Shown one piece after another: positions 1-6,757 of a stretch of DNA of 8,073 nt (the stretch's first letter is position 1; the number at the start of each line of letters is the position of its first letter). Source of the DNA: a bacterium BMS3Bbin02 (lineage in GTDB: Bacteria > Actinomycetota > Acidimicrobiia > Spongiisociales > UBA5794); assembly GCA_002898115.1 (NCBI GenBank), contig BDTL01000115.1, positions 1 to 8,073 on the forward strand, read 5' to 3'. The notes under the pieces are model-generated. The model was given only the letters and a program-made list of their open reading frames with translations, was not told where the DNA came from and did no database searches. The translations under genes and the position numbers were made by a program.

Positions 1-2069
1 CACTGCGGATCGATCGCGGTGTTGAGGAAGAAGCCGAGGAGCATTGGCGCCGGTCCGTTGATAGTCATTGACACCGATGTGGCGGGATCGACGAGGTCGA
101 ACCCGCTGTACAGACGTTTGGCATCGTCGAGCGTGGCGATCGAGACTCCGGAGTTGCCGACCTTGCCGTAGACGTCCGGTCGTGGATCGGGGTTCTCTCC
201 ATACAGAGTTACAGAGTCGAACGCTGTTGAAAGACGTTTCGCCGGCATCCCGATCGACACGTAGTGGAACCGCCGGTTGGTCTGTTCGGCGCTGCCTTCT
301 CCTGCGAACATTCGGGTCGGGTCTTCGTTCTGGCGCTTGAATGGGAATACCCCGGCGGCGAACGGGAACTGCCCGGGCACGTTCTCGTGGAGTAACCACC
401 GCAAGCGATCGCCCCGGCCGGTGTAGCGGGGGAGTGAGACCTTGGGAACATTGGTGTGTGCGAGCGACTCGCTGGTCAGGGCCACGTTGATCTTCCGGCC
501 GCGGACCTCGTACGTGAGGACGTCACCGGAGTACGTGTCGACGAGCTCATCCCAGGAGTCGAGTAGTGTCGCGTTCTTCGGGTCGAAGTCGACCAGGAGC
601 TTCGCTCGGGCGGCGTTCAGCGCGACCGTGGCAGACTTGTCGGTCACTTCGTCGATCGCCACGTCAAGGGCGTGGATCCGCTCCGCTAGATCCGACTGTC
701 GGTCCACCCAGGACCCGTATCTTTGGATTGTTTCGGTGATCTCCGATAGGTAACGGGCACGCTCGGGAGGAACGACTGCCGCGCCGTGTGGTGGGGCTGG
801 CACAAGCGGCCGTTCGAGTTCGAAAGACGCTTCCGTGCTGTCACCGAGCAATGCCATGAGCTTCTCGAACACCGTGTTCACTCCGGCGTCGTTGAACTGG
901 CTCGCTATCGTGCCATAGACGGGGATCGCTTCGTCGGGTTCTTCGAACAACTCGTGGCTGCGGCGGAACTGCTTGCGAACATCGCGCAATGCGTCGAGGG
1001 CCCCTCTCTTGTCGGCCTTGTTGACGACAATGACGTCGGCGAAATCGATCATGTCAATCTTCTCAAGCTGAGTTGCTGCTCCGTATTCAGGAGTCATGAC
1101 GTACAGCGACACGTCGGCGTGGTCCACGATTTCGGTATCGGATTGGCCGATGCCCGACGTCTCAAGAATGACGAGGTCGTACCCGGCGGCCTTCACGACA
1201 TCGACCGCATCCTGGACGTGAGACGAAAGCGCAAGGTTGGCCTGACGGGTGGCGAGGGACCGCATGTAGCACCGGTCGTCGGTGATGGAGTTCATCCGAA
1301 TGCGGTCTCCGAGCAGCGCTCCGCCGGTCCGGCGTTTCGAGGGATCAACGGAGAGCACCGCCACGGTCTTGGTGGTATACGCAGCGAGGAATCGACGGAC
1401 GAGTTCGTCGACGAGCGACGACTTCCCGGCTCCGCCGGTCCCGGTGATGCCGAGTACCGGCGCCTGGGACGCCTCTGCTCGAGTTTTCACATCGTCGTAC
1501 ATGGCAAGAAACGTGGTCGGATGGTTCTCTGCCGCGCTAATGACCCGCGCGGTGATTGTCGGGGTTTCTGTCGACAATGGGGCGACTGTGGTTGGGTCGA
1601 TCGATGGCAACGCGTCGGCGATCGTTCTCGTGATCATGTCATCGACCATCCCCTGAAGTCCGAGTCGCCGTCCGTCGTCGGGGGAGTACAGAGTCGCGAT
1701 GCCTTCGGCCTCCAGGGTCGCGACCTCACTCGGCAGAATCGTGCCGCCACCTCCTCCGAAGACCTTGATGTGATCTCCGCCGCCGTCGTCGAGGAGTTGA
1801 CGGACATACCGGAAGAACTCGTCGTGGCCGCCCTGGTAGGACGTAATCGCTATTGCATGGGCGTCCTCCTGGAGGGCGGTTTGGACGATGTCACGTGCGG
1901 TGCGATTGTGGCCGAGGTGGATCACTTCGGCGCCCGATGCCTGGAGGATGCGCCGAAAGATGTTGATCGATGCGTCGTGGCCGTCAAAGAGCGAGGTTGC
2001 GGTGACAAATCGCAGCGGCGTCTGCTGTGTCTCTTGACGGGTTTCGCGATCGGTACGGGCCTCGGTCAC
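1..2069 (-). CDS. icmF: Fused isobutyryl-CoA mutase IcmF (partial, C-terminus beyond left edge)
   Basis: Adenosylcobalamin-dependent mutase interconverting isobutyryl-CoA and butyryl-CoA, fused to its MeaB-type GTPase chaperone. The visible 689 codons read in domain order. First is a B12-binding domain (D29-G30-H31 in the FDGHDAS motif, then HLGHNR, SYQGGH, KVFGGGGG, YSPDDG, LGLQGM). Next is a G domain with a Walker A/P-loop GTGGAGKSS (about 210-218), LSVDPSKRR, ETSGIGQSD, and base-recognition NKAD (350-353). Then come a linker and the start of the mutase barrel (PGQFPFAAGVFPFKRQ, DPTRMFAGEG about 583-592, AEQTNRRFHYVS). Known IcmF proteins are roughly 1,080-1,100 residues, so about 400 residues lie outside. 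F577 (in FPFKRQ) appears to match the Phe that favours isobutyryl-CoA over methylmalonyl-CoA; the second diagnostic residue is off the edge. The GTG start at 2069-2067 has GGAGG five bases upstream and overlaps the tetR stop as GTGA, implying translational coupling. Pivalyl-CoA mutase activity cannot be excluded. Confidence 0.95.
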   Translation of the reverse strand, partial: MTEARTDRETRQETQQTPLRFVTATSLFDGHDASINIFRRILQASGAEVIHLGHNRTARDIVQTALQEDAHAIAITSYQGGHDEFFRYVRQLLDDGGGDHIKVFGGGGGTILPSEVATLEAEGIATLYSPDDGRRLGLQGMVDDMITRTIADALPSIDPTTVAPLSTETPTITARVISAAENHPTTFLAMYDDVKTRAEASQAPVLGITGTGGAGKSSLVDELVRRFLAAYTTKTVAVLSVDPSKRRTGGALLGDRIRMNSITDDRCYMRSLATRQANLALSSHVQDAVDVVKAAGYDLVILETSGIGQSDTEIVDHADVSLYVMTPEYGAATQLEKIDMIDFADVIVVNKADKRGALDALRDVRKQFRRSHELFEEPDEAIPVYGTIASQFNDAGVNTVFEKLMALLGDSTEASFELERPLVPAPPHGAAVVPPERARYLSEITETIQRYGSWVDRQSDLAERIHALDVAIDEVTDKSATVALNAARAKLLVDFDPKNATLLDSWDELVDTYSGDVLTYEVRGRKINVALTSESLAHTNVPKVSLPRYTGRGDRLRWLLHENVPGQFPFAAGVFPFKRQNEDPTRMFAGEGSAEQTNRRFHYVSIGMPAKRLSTAFDSVTLYGENPDPRPDVYGKVGNSGVSIATLDDAKRLYSGFDLVDPATSVSMTINGPAPMLLGFFLNTAIDPQ

Positions 2070-2656
2070 GGTTTCCTCCGCGGTGTGATCAATCTGACGG
2101 CCTGGCACGCGATGGTCGCTGCAACGTCGGCGGCTGATGTATCCGAGTCGGGGCGATACCACTGGTACACCCAATTCATGAGTGACAGGATGCCCACGGC
2201 TGCGGCGTGCGGATCGAGCGTTGGGTCGGCTTCGCCGGCGTCTTGTGCATTCGCAACGAGCTCCTTGACGAATCGATCGTAGGCAAGCCTGTCCTGCCAG
2301 ATTCGATCCGCGCTCGACGTATCGAGGGACCGGAACTCCTCAAAGTAGACCCGGATGCCATCGCGGTGAACAATATTGAACAAGACGTGGTCGGTAACGA
2401 ACCAGGTGAGCGTGTCGATCGGTGACCCGGTTCTGGCACGCGCCTCGGCGAGGCGGTGTAACGCGGAATCGTGGACGCCCTGGATCACGGCCTCCAGGAG
2501 TGCCTGTTTCCCGGAAATGTGGTGATAGAGGCTCCCCTTGAGCATGCCGACTTCGTCAGCGATGTCCTGAATCGACGTTGCCCCGTATCCCTTGGTCGCG
2601 AACAGGCGAGAGGCGATATCGACGATCTCGGAGTAGCGGGTTGTTACAACAGTCAT
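2066..2656 (-). CDS. TetR/AcrR-family transcriptional regulator, icmF-linked
   Basis: A DNA-binding repressor of 196 residues. The N-terminal helix-turn-helix is clear: RYSEIVDIASRLFATKGYG, then ATSIQDIADEVGMLKGSLYHHISGKQALLEAV (HTH about residues 26-48). The C-terminal half is the ligand domain. Its NWVYQWYRPDSDTSAADVA stretch resembles TetR proteins of the KstR2 type, which bind acyl-CoA ligands; an acyl-CoA effector is therefore inferred, not shown. I chose the ATG at 2656-2654, giving MTVVTTRYSEIV. The same frame runs upstream to about 2761, but that extension has no TetR similarity and would put the palindromic operator inside the coding region. No Shine-Dalgarno precedes this ATG. A TACACT -10 box ends six bases before it, so the mRNA is probably leaderless. 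The gene overlaps icmF by four bases and is likely its autoregulated repressor. Confidence 0.92.
   Translation of the reverse strand: MTVVTTRYSEIVDIASRLFATKGYGATSIQDIADEVGMLKGSLYHHISGKQALLEAVIQGVHDSALHRLAEARARTGSPIDTLTWFVTDHVLFNIVHRDGIRVYFEEFRSLDTSSADRIWQDRLAYDRFVKELVANAQDAGEADPTLDPHAAAVGILSLMNWVYQWYRPDSDTSAADVAATIACQAVRLITPRRKP
2075..2079 (-). promoter_or_regulatory. Ribosome binding site of icmF inside the tetR end
   Basis: GGAGG on the minus strand, five bases before the GTG at 2069. It lies within the last codons of the regulator gene and fixes the mutase start, since no other start in that frame has such a site. Together with the GTGA overlap it supports co-translation from one mRNA. 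Confidence 0.8.
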
Positions 2657-2662
2657 AGAGGA

Positions 2663-2691
2663 AGTGTACCAAACGTTTGGTAGGTTGGGAA
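2663..2691 (-). promoter_or_regulatory. Putative promoter of tetR-icmF
   Basis: On the minus strand, TTCCCA (2691-2686) and TACACT (2668-2663) are separated by 17 bases. The -10 ends six bases before the tetR ATG, so transcription would begin at or next to the start codon. The 16-bp palindrome fills most of the spacer and touches the -10, the usual arrangement for steric autorepression. The -35 is weak; the call rests on spacing and the operator position. Confidence 0.5.
2667..2682. promoter_or_regulatory. Perfect 16-bp palindrome, likely TetR operator
   Basis: TACCAAACGTTTGGTA equals its own reverse complement over all 16 bases; the next flanking pair does not match. It starts 11 bases upstream of the tetR ATG and 64 bases upstream of the pyruvate kinase ATG. 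Length, symmetry and position fit an operator bound by the adjacent TetR dimer. Binding is inferred. Confidence 0.75.
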
Positions 2692-2710
2692 GCCGAAATC
2701 GCCCCCCAGT

Positions 2711-2738
2711 TTGGTGTCTGCACGTATTGCGGTAGATT
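2711..2738 (+). promoter_or_regulatory. Putative promoter of pyruvate kinase gene
   Basis: TTGGTG (2711-2716), a 16-base spacer, then TAGATT (2733-2738). The -10 ends seven bases before the ATG at 2746, so the message would be leaderless. No Shine-Dalgarno is visible between them, which agrees. The palindromic operator ends 28 bases upstream of the -35. Confidence 0.5.
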
Positions 2739-2745
2739 CGTGCCG

Positions 2746-4182
2746 ATGGAGCGCAAGACAAAGATCATCGCCACACTCGGACCCGCAGTCGCAAGTTTCG
2801 AGGGGGTCTGTGGTTTGGTTGAGGCCGGCATGAACGTTGCCCGTCTTAACTTTTCTCATGGCACCCACGAGTCGCACGCCCAGATGGTGTCCTGGGTCCG
2901 TGATGCGGCCGATCGGTTCGAACTCCCGATAGCGATCCTTCAGGACATTCAAGGACCGCGTATCCGTGTTGGATCGTTTGCCGGCGGAGCGATCGAACTC
3001 ACCGACGGCGACGTTGTCCACCTTGAGCCCGGCGCGGACGAGATGAGCGGATCGACCATCTTTGTCGAGAACTTGCAGCATGTGACGCTCACCGAAGGTT
3101 CGCAGATTCGGATGTCGGATGGCCTTATCGGTCTTGAGGTCACCGCGGTTGATGGATCCCGCGTGACCGCCCGCGTGATCGAAGGCGGTGCTGTTGCGGA
3201 CCACAAAGGAGTTGCCTTCCCGGGTGCACCCATGACGGTACCGGCCGTGACCTGGAAGGACGAGGCCGACCTAGCGTTCGGCCAGGAGCAAGATGTCGAT
3301 TACGTTGCTGCCTCGTTTGTCTCGTCGGGTGGCGACATCCGCGATGTCCGTCGCCTCATAGGTGCAGATACCCCGATCATCGCCAAGATTGAGAGCGCCA
3401 TCGGATACGAGAACCTTGACGACATTCTTGACGAGGCCTACGGCACGATGGTGGCCCGCGGTGATCTCGGGGTCGAACTCTCGTTTGAGTCGGTGCCTCG
3501 GGCGCAGAAGGATATTCTGGCTCGGTCGAATGCTCGCGCTCGGTTGACGATCACCGCTACTGAGATGCTCGAATCGATGACCCACGCTTCGCGGCCGACC
3601 CGTGCTGAGGTCACCGATGTCTTTGGTGCGGTCCTCGATGGATCGGACGCTGTCATGCTTTCAGCCGAGACTGCCGTCGGCAAATACCCCCAGCGGACGG
3701 TTGCTGCGATGGATCGAATCTGTCGCGAGGCGGAGGCAAGTTCGCAGTATGGCAAGACTGCTGATCTCGAGCTTGATTCGGACGATGCACGGTTTGCTGT
3801 TGCCACCGCGCAGGCATGTGTCGAGGCTGCCGACTCCCTCGGACTTCACGCGATTGTCGCGTTTACCGAGTCTGGAAGTACGTCGCGTTTGATCTCTAAG
3901 TTCCGTCCCCGCGCAGATATTTATGCCTATACGCCGAACCTGCGGACCTACCGACGTATGGCGCTGTACGCCGGGGTTCGGTCGGGTCAGTTCCGTCGCG
4001 TCAACTCGACGGATGAGATGATCATTTACGCCGAGAAGCAGTTGTTGGACGAGGGAATCGTGCAGCGCGGAGACGGCGTCGTCATGGCGGCGGGCATTCC
4101 CCCGAATCAGGCGGCCTCGACGAATCTGATGAAGCTCCACTCGATTGGTTCAACAATTGTCGGAGTGCCCACCGGCGACTAA
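2746..4182 (+). CDS. pyk: Pyruvate kinase
   Basis: Last step of glycolysis: transfers phosphate from phosphoenolpyruvate to ADP, giving pyruvate and ATP in the cytoplasm. The 478-residue length is normal. Visible motifs in order: MERKTKIIATLGPA at the N-terminus, RLNFSHG (33-39), DIQGPRIR (67-74), the B domain, the signature IIAKIESAIGYEN with catalytic K214, MVARGDLGVE (235-244, metal site), ITATEMLESM (269-278), RPTRAEVTD and DAVMLSAETAVGKYP. The C-terminal domain has FTESGSTSRLISKFRP. ITATEML carries Glu where most pyruvate kinases have Gln (ITATQML), and DIQGPRIR replaces the DTKGPEIR of many enzymes, so this belongs to a divergent branch. I chose the ATG at 2746 because homology begins there. 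A GTG two codons upstream is possible, and the frame is open back to 2677, but those residues do not look like the family. It is divergent from tetR-icmF, with the small Nfu_N-like gene 49 bp downstream. Confidence 0.94.
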   Translation: MERKTKIIATLGPAVASFEGVCGLVEAGMNVARLNFSHGTHESHAQMVSWVRDAADRFELPIAILQDIQGPRIRVGSFAGGAIELTDGDVVHLEPGADEMSGSTIFVENLQHVTLTEGSQIRMSDGLIGLEVTAVDGSRVTARVIEGGAVADHKGVAFPGAPMTVPAVTWKDEADLAFGQEQDVDYVAASFVSSGGDIRDVRRLIGADTPIIAKIESAIGYENLDDILDEAYGTMVARGDLGVELSFESVPRAQKDILARSNARARLTITATEMLESMTHASRPTRAEVTDVFGAVLDGSDAVMLSAETAVGKYPQRTVAAMDRICREAEASSQYGKTADLELDSDDARFAVATAQACVEAADSLGLHAIVAFTESGSTSRLISKFRPRADIYAYTPNLRTYRRMALYAGVRSGQFRRVNSTDEMIIYAEKQLLDEGIVQRGDGVVMAAGIPPNQAASTNLMKLHSIGSTIVGVPTGD

Positions 4183-4217
4183 ACGTGAACGCGCTAGAGT
4201 CGTTGCGGCATCAACAC

Positions 4218-4223
4218 AAGAGG
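4218..4223 (+). promoter_or_regulatory. Ribosome binding site of the Nfu_N-like gene
   Basis: AAGAGG eight bases before the ATG at 4232. It decides that start over upstream in-frame openings, which run back into the end of pyk. A lone TAGAGT (4195-4200) could be a -10 box, but no matching -35 is visible, so co-transcription with pyk is equally possible. Confidence 0.6.
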
Positions 4224-4231
4224 TTTCGAAC

Positions 4232-4537
4232 ATGGGTCAGACTATTGAGATTGGTAGCGTTCGCGTTGTCGGGGACGTTGCCTCGTTCACAACGGACCGC
4301 AACGTTTCCTCCCAGGACGGTGGTCAGTTCTCGGGCGCGGAAGAGGCGTCCGCATCTACGACCTACCCTGGCCTGCTCGCCACCAGACTGTTCGGCGCGA
4401 TCGACGGCCTCGACCATGTGTTCGCCGCCTCCAACCAGATCGTGATCCGTCGCCCGGGTGGTTGGGATGACGAAGCGACCGCGGCAGCGTCATCGGAAAT
4501 CGAGACATTCTTCCGGTTCTACACCGACGAGGCATAA
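4232..4537 (+). CDS. Small protein resembling the Nfu/NifU N-terminal domain (Nfu_N-like)
   Basis: A soluble 101-residue protein with no signal peptide and no cysteine. Its second half, YPGLLATRLFGAIDGLDHVFAASNQIVIRR followed by an acidic helix ending in IETFFRFYTDEA, resembles the Nfu_N fold: SPLAxxLFxIDGVxxVFxGxDFITVTK, then a final helix. The FTTDRNVSS segment near residue 18 and GAEEASAS before the helix are also where that family has its first strand and serine-rich turn. In typical Nfu proteins this domain precedes a CxxC Fe-S scaffold domain, which is absent here. The role is therefore unknown; it could modulate Fe-S assembly or do something unrelated. The match is by eye and moderate. 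It lies 49 bp after pyk and is convergent with the VanW gene. Confidence 0.65.
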   Translation: MGQTIEIGSVRVVGDVASFTTDRNVSSQDGGQFSGAEEASASTTYPGLLATRLFGAIDGLDHVFAASNQIVIRRPGGWDDEATAAASSEIETFFRFYTDEA

Positions 4538-4596
4538 CACGCCACGGACTCTGGTCGATGCACCCTCAAGGGGGGTCGCGGTCGATCGAAACGGGC
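4538..4596. other. Convergent intergenic gap without a clear terminator
   Basis: These 59 bases separate the stop codons of two convergent genes, where a bidirectional terminator would be expected. The best candidate is ACCCTCAAGGGGGGT around 4561-4576, which pairs only four or five bases and has no T-run on either strand. A short GTCGATCGA palindromic stretch near 4581-4589 is also present. Termination may be Rho-dependent. Confidence 0.4.
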
Positions 4597-6630
4597 CTAT
4601 GACTCGGTGTAGACGCCGAGCCGGAGGGTGATGGTCGCACCGGCCTCGAGGTAGCTCCCACCGTCAGCGCTTTGGCTCTGCACGATCCCGTTCTGAGATG
4701 TGTCGCCGACCGAAATCGGATCTCCGACTGTGAAACCGAACCCTGCGGCAGACAACGCCGCTTGCGCGTTGGCGAGGTTCATACCTATGACCGAAGGCAC
4801 AAGGATCGGACATTCCTCGGGAGTTTCTCCCTCCTCGACGGGCATGTTGCACGGGTGGACTTCAATAATCTTTGACCGCGGGCGATAAGTGGCGGTGTCC
4901 TTCTCGGTTGTCACGGTACCGTCGGGTGCCGTGATAATACGAGTGATAGTCACGGACCAGCCGCCAGTGCCGTTGCGCTGCACGTGTTCCTCCCCGGGGG
5001 CAAGTGTTGCGTCAGCCTCGTATTCGACCGGTGGTTCGGTGAGTGCGAAACGCCCGGACTTTTCAGAGGTGCAGACAAATCCACCGTTGTTGCCGTAGAA
5101 CTGCACCGTGATGGATGTTGGTGTGTACTGCGTCTTGATGATGAGAATTGCGTCGGTGTTGTTGCGGATGATGAGGTTCGGTGTTGGCCACGAAATCGTT
5201 GCCTCACGCCCTTCGGGGTATCGACTGAAATACAGCGAGTGGGGCTGGTGGATGACATCTTCGTAACACCCAAAAAATGAGGCGTTGTAGAACGTCGTAG
5301 CGAACTGGCTGACCCCTCCACCGATATCAGGGACGAGCTCACCGCCGAGGATCATGCCGCCGGAGACATATCCCTTTTCTACGGTTCGTTGGCCGACAGC
5401 CTCGTTGAGTGAATACTCTTCGCCGGGCCATACCTTGTCGCCGTCTACGGTCTCGGCAAACAGCTGAATGTTGATGACACGACTTTGCCCGGCAGGGTGG
5501 AACGTGGTGAATCCACTCACATATTTCACTTCACCCATCGCCTCGGCGTCAGCCGTCGTGAAGTTGGCGGGCTCGCCTTCAGCGAAAGGAAACTCCCCGA
5601 TGCGCACGGTGTCCCTTGCTGTGGCGGCGATAGCGTCAACGACGAGATCGATGTCGAGGGACGTGGCTGGTCGGGACGGGATGAGAGTGACGGGGAAGCC
5701 CTGCGGTTCCTCATCGGCGTCGTCGTCGTGATCGGGCACCGGGGCATCCTCGTCGATAAACCAATCGGCATCGCGAGGCTCTGAGTTTGCTGCCTCGCGA
5801 AGTGGTTCGATGAGCGGGGCGAGTCTGTCGCGGTCGAAGCCGAGCTCGATTCTTGGTGTTCCGACGGTGATCACATTTGACACGAACGCATTGATGAGCT
5901 GCTCCGATGTGATGACCAGCTCGATCGCCGGTTCATCCGAGCGCAGTGTCACCGGACCGCCGATGAGGAGGTTTGCCTCGGCGACAGCTTTGTCGATGTC
6001 GCTCTTCGTGAGCAAGGGTGTGACTTCGGCTGTCGGTAGGGATGCTGTATTGGTATTCGGGTCGGTGAGTACCGCTGTCAGGATCCTCAGCGCTTCTTCT
6101 CGTTCGATACCCTCACCGGTGCGTGGATAGTCGGCCTTGGCGAAGCCATCGTTGAGGATGACTGCGCCCTCGTAGGCCGGTGTGGTGATGGCGGATTGTT
6201 GCCACTCGTCGAGCTGTGCATCGAGAAGTGCCGGGTCGACGGTGACGCCGACCTCGAGTTCGCGTACCGAGCTCAGGGACCCGAGCCATCCGAATACCTG
6301 ACCGATGATCCCGGATTCCCGACGCTGCTCCATTGCCGCATCGACTACTTCTTGAGCGTTTATCGCCAAGCCGACCTTCCTGGGGTCGAGTTCGAAGGTG
6401 GTGTCCTTGACGGTGATCAGCGTTATCTCGTTGCGGAGCTCTTCCTGATACTCAAGCACCACGGTCGTGGCATCCGCAGGGCTAAGTCCGCCGACCTCCA
6501 GACCGGCAATGGTGACGTTCCGGGCGATCTCGTCGTTCCGAGATGAAATGTCGGCGACGACAACGAGGAGAGGAATGAGGACGAGAGCCGGGATTGCGAT
6601 CTTCAGATTCTTTTGAAACTTTGCGAACAC
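4597..6630 (-). CDS. Membrane-anchored VanW-family protein with PASTA domain
   Basis: A 677-residue envelope protein. A short basic N-terminus (FAKFQKNLK) precedes one hydrophobic segment (about 11-26), a signal anchor leaving the rest outside the cell. IAGLEVGGLSPADA and the region to about 190 look like a peptidoglycan-binding_4 (YoaR-type) domain, with a second, weaker copy about 210-340. An acidic linker follows (12 Asp/Glu in residues 287-308). The VanW domain (about 373-512) is clear: STFHP-like FTTFHPAGQSRVINIQLFAE, PGEEYSLNEAVG, GGGVSQFATTFYNASF and PHSLYFSRYPEGREATISW. Residues about 530-592 resemble a G5 domain, and 609-673 are one PASTA domain (VPSVIGMNLANAQAALSAAGF to LRLGVY). VanW occurs in some glycopeptide-resistance clusters, but its biochemical role is unknown; PASTA and G5 suggest cell-wall binding. 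The start is GTG at 6630-6628, with AGAGGG eight bases upstream. No resistance genes adjoin, so I infer a cell-wall role, not vancomycin resistance. Confidence 0.9.
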   Translation of the reverse strand: MFAKFQKNLKIAIPALVLIPLLVVVADISSRNDEIARNVTIAGLEVGGLSPADATTVVLEYQEELRNEITLITVKDTTFELDPRKVGLAINAQEVVDAAMEQRRESGIIGQVFGWLGSLSSVRELEVGVTVDPALLDAQLDEWQQSAITTPAYEGAVILNDGFAKADYPRTGEGIEREEALRILTAVLTDPNTNTASLPTAEVTPLLTKSDIDKAVAEANLLIGGPVTLRSDEPAIELVITSEQLINAFVSNVITVGTPRIELGFDRDRLAPLIEPLREAANSEPRDADWFIDEDAPVPDHDDDADEEPQGFPVTLIPSRPATSLDIDLVVDAIAATARDTVRIGEFPFAEGEPANFTTADAEAMGEVKYVSGFTTFHPAGQSRVINIQLFAETVDGDKVWPGEEYSLNEAVGQRTVEKGYVSGGMILGGELVPDIGGGVSQFATTFYNASFFGCYEDVIHQPHSLYFSRYPEGREATISWPTPNLIIRNNTDAILIIKTQYTPTSITVQFYGNNGGFVCTSEKSGRFALTEPPVEYEADATLAPGEEHVQRNGTGGWSVTITRIITAPDGTVTTEKDTATYRPRSKIIEVHPCNMPVEEGETPEECPILVPSVIGMNLANAQAALSAAGFGFTVGDPISVGDTSQNGIVQSQSADGGSYLEAGATITLRLGVYTES

Positions 6631-6638
6631 GCGTGGAA

Positions 6639-6644
6639 CCCTCT
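6639..6644 (-). promoter_or_regulatory. Ribosome binding site of the VanW gene
   Basis: AGAGGG on the minus strand, eight bases before the GTG at 6630. It supports the GTG start, which places the hydrophobic anchor at a normal distance from the N-terminus. Confidence 0.65.
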
Positions 6645-6664
6645 ACGGACTTCTGTTGGCTGGC

Positions 6665-6683
6665 GTCCATCCACCATATGGAC
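6665..6683 (-). other. Hairpin in the 5' untranslated region of the VanW gene
   Basis: On the minus strand, GTCCAT and ATGGAC are separated by seven bases, forming a 6-bp perfect stem. If the proposed promoter is right, the hairpin sits within the first ~25 bases of the mRNA. It could stabilise the 5' end or be chance; it has no T-run and is not a terminator. Confidence 0.3.
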
Positions 6684-6694
6684 AGCGAACCGAC

Positions 6695-6722
6695 AGTTTA
6701 AAGGGTTTCCAAGTTTGCACAA
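6695..6722 (-). promoter_or_regulatory. Putative promoter of the VanW gene
   Basis: Minus strand TTGTGC (6722-6717), a 16-base spacer, then TAAACT (6700-6695). Transcription would start near 6688, giving a leader of about 57 bases that contains the ribosome binding site. This contrasts with the leaderless genes in the window. Confidence 0.5.
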
Positions 6723-6740
6723 TCTCATTCCTGTGAACTG

Positions 6741-6751
6741 TGGTATACGAT
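6741..6751 (+). promoter_or_regulatory. Putative -10 region of the PD-(D/E)XK gene
   Basis: TGGTATACGAT contains an extended -10 (TG, one base, TATACG) and an overlapping TACGAT that ends six bases before the ATG at 6758. No good -35 is seen at 16-18 bases. The transcript would start at or next to the ATG. There is no Shine-Dalgarno at a usable spacing. Confidence 0.45.
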
Positions 6752-6757
6752 GCGGAA

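Noticed and set aside
786..2282. Plus-strand open frame of 498 codons
   Set aside because: It lies opposite icmF and the end of tetR, whose minus-strand translation shows unbroken family motifs. The plus-strand product has no recognisable domain and arises from codon bias in high-GC DNA.
2657..2761. Longer N-terminus for the TetR regulator
   Set aside because: The extra 35 residues carry no family similarity and would bury the operator and promoter in coding sequence. The ATG at 2656 gives a normal TetR length.
2653..3204. Minus-strand open frames within pyk
   Set aside because: They overlap the pyruvate kinase gene, which has continuous family motifs in its own frame; the minus-strand products resemble nothing.
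4597..6630. Vancomycin-resistance determinant
   Set aside because: The VanW domain alone does not confer resistance, and no vanHAX, vanY or vanRS-like gene is present.
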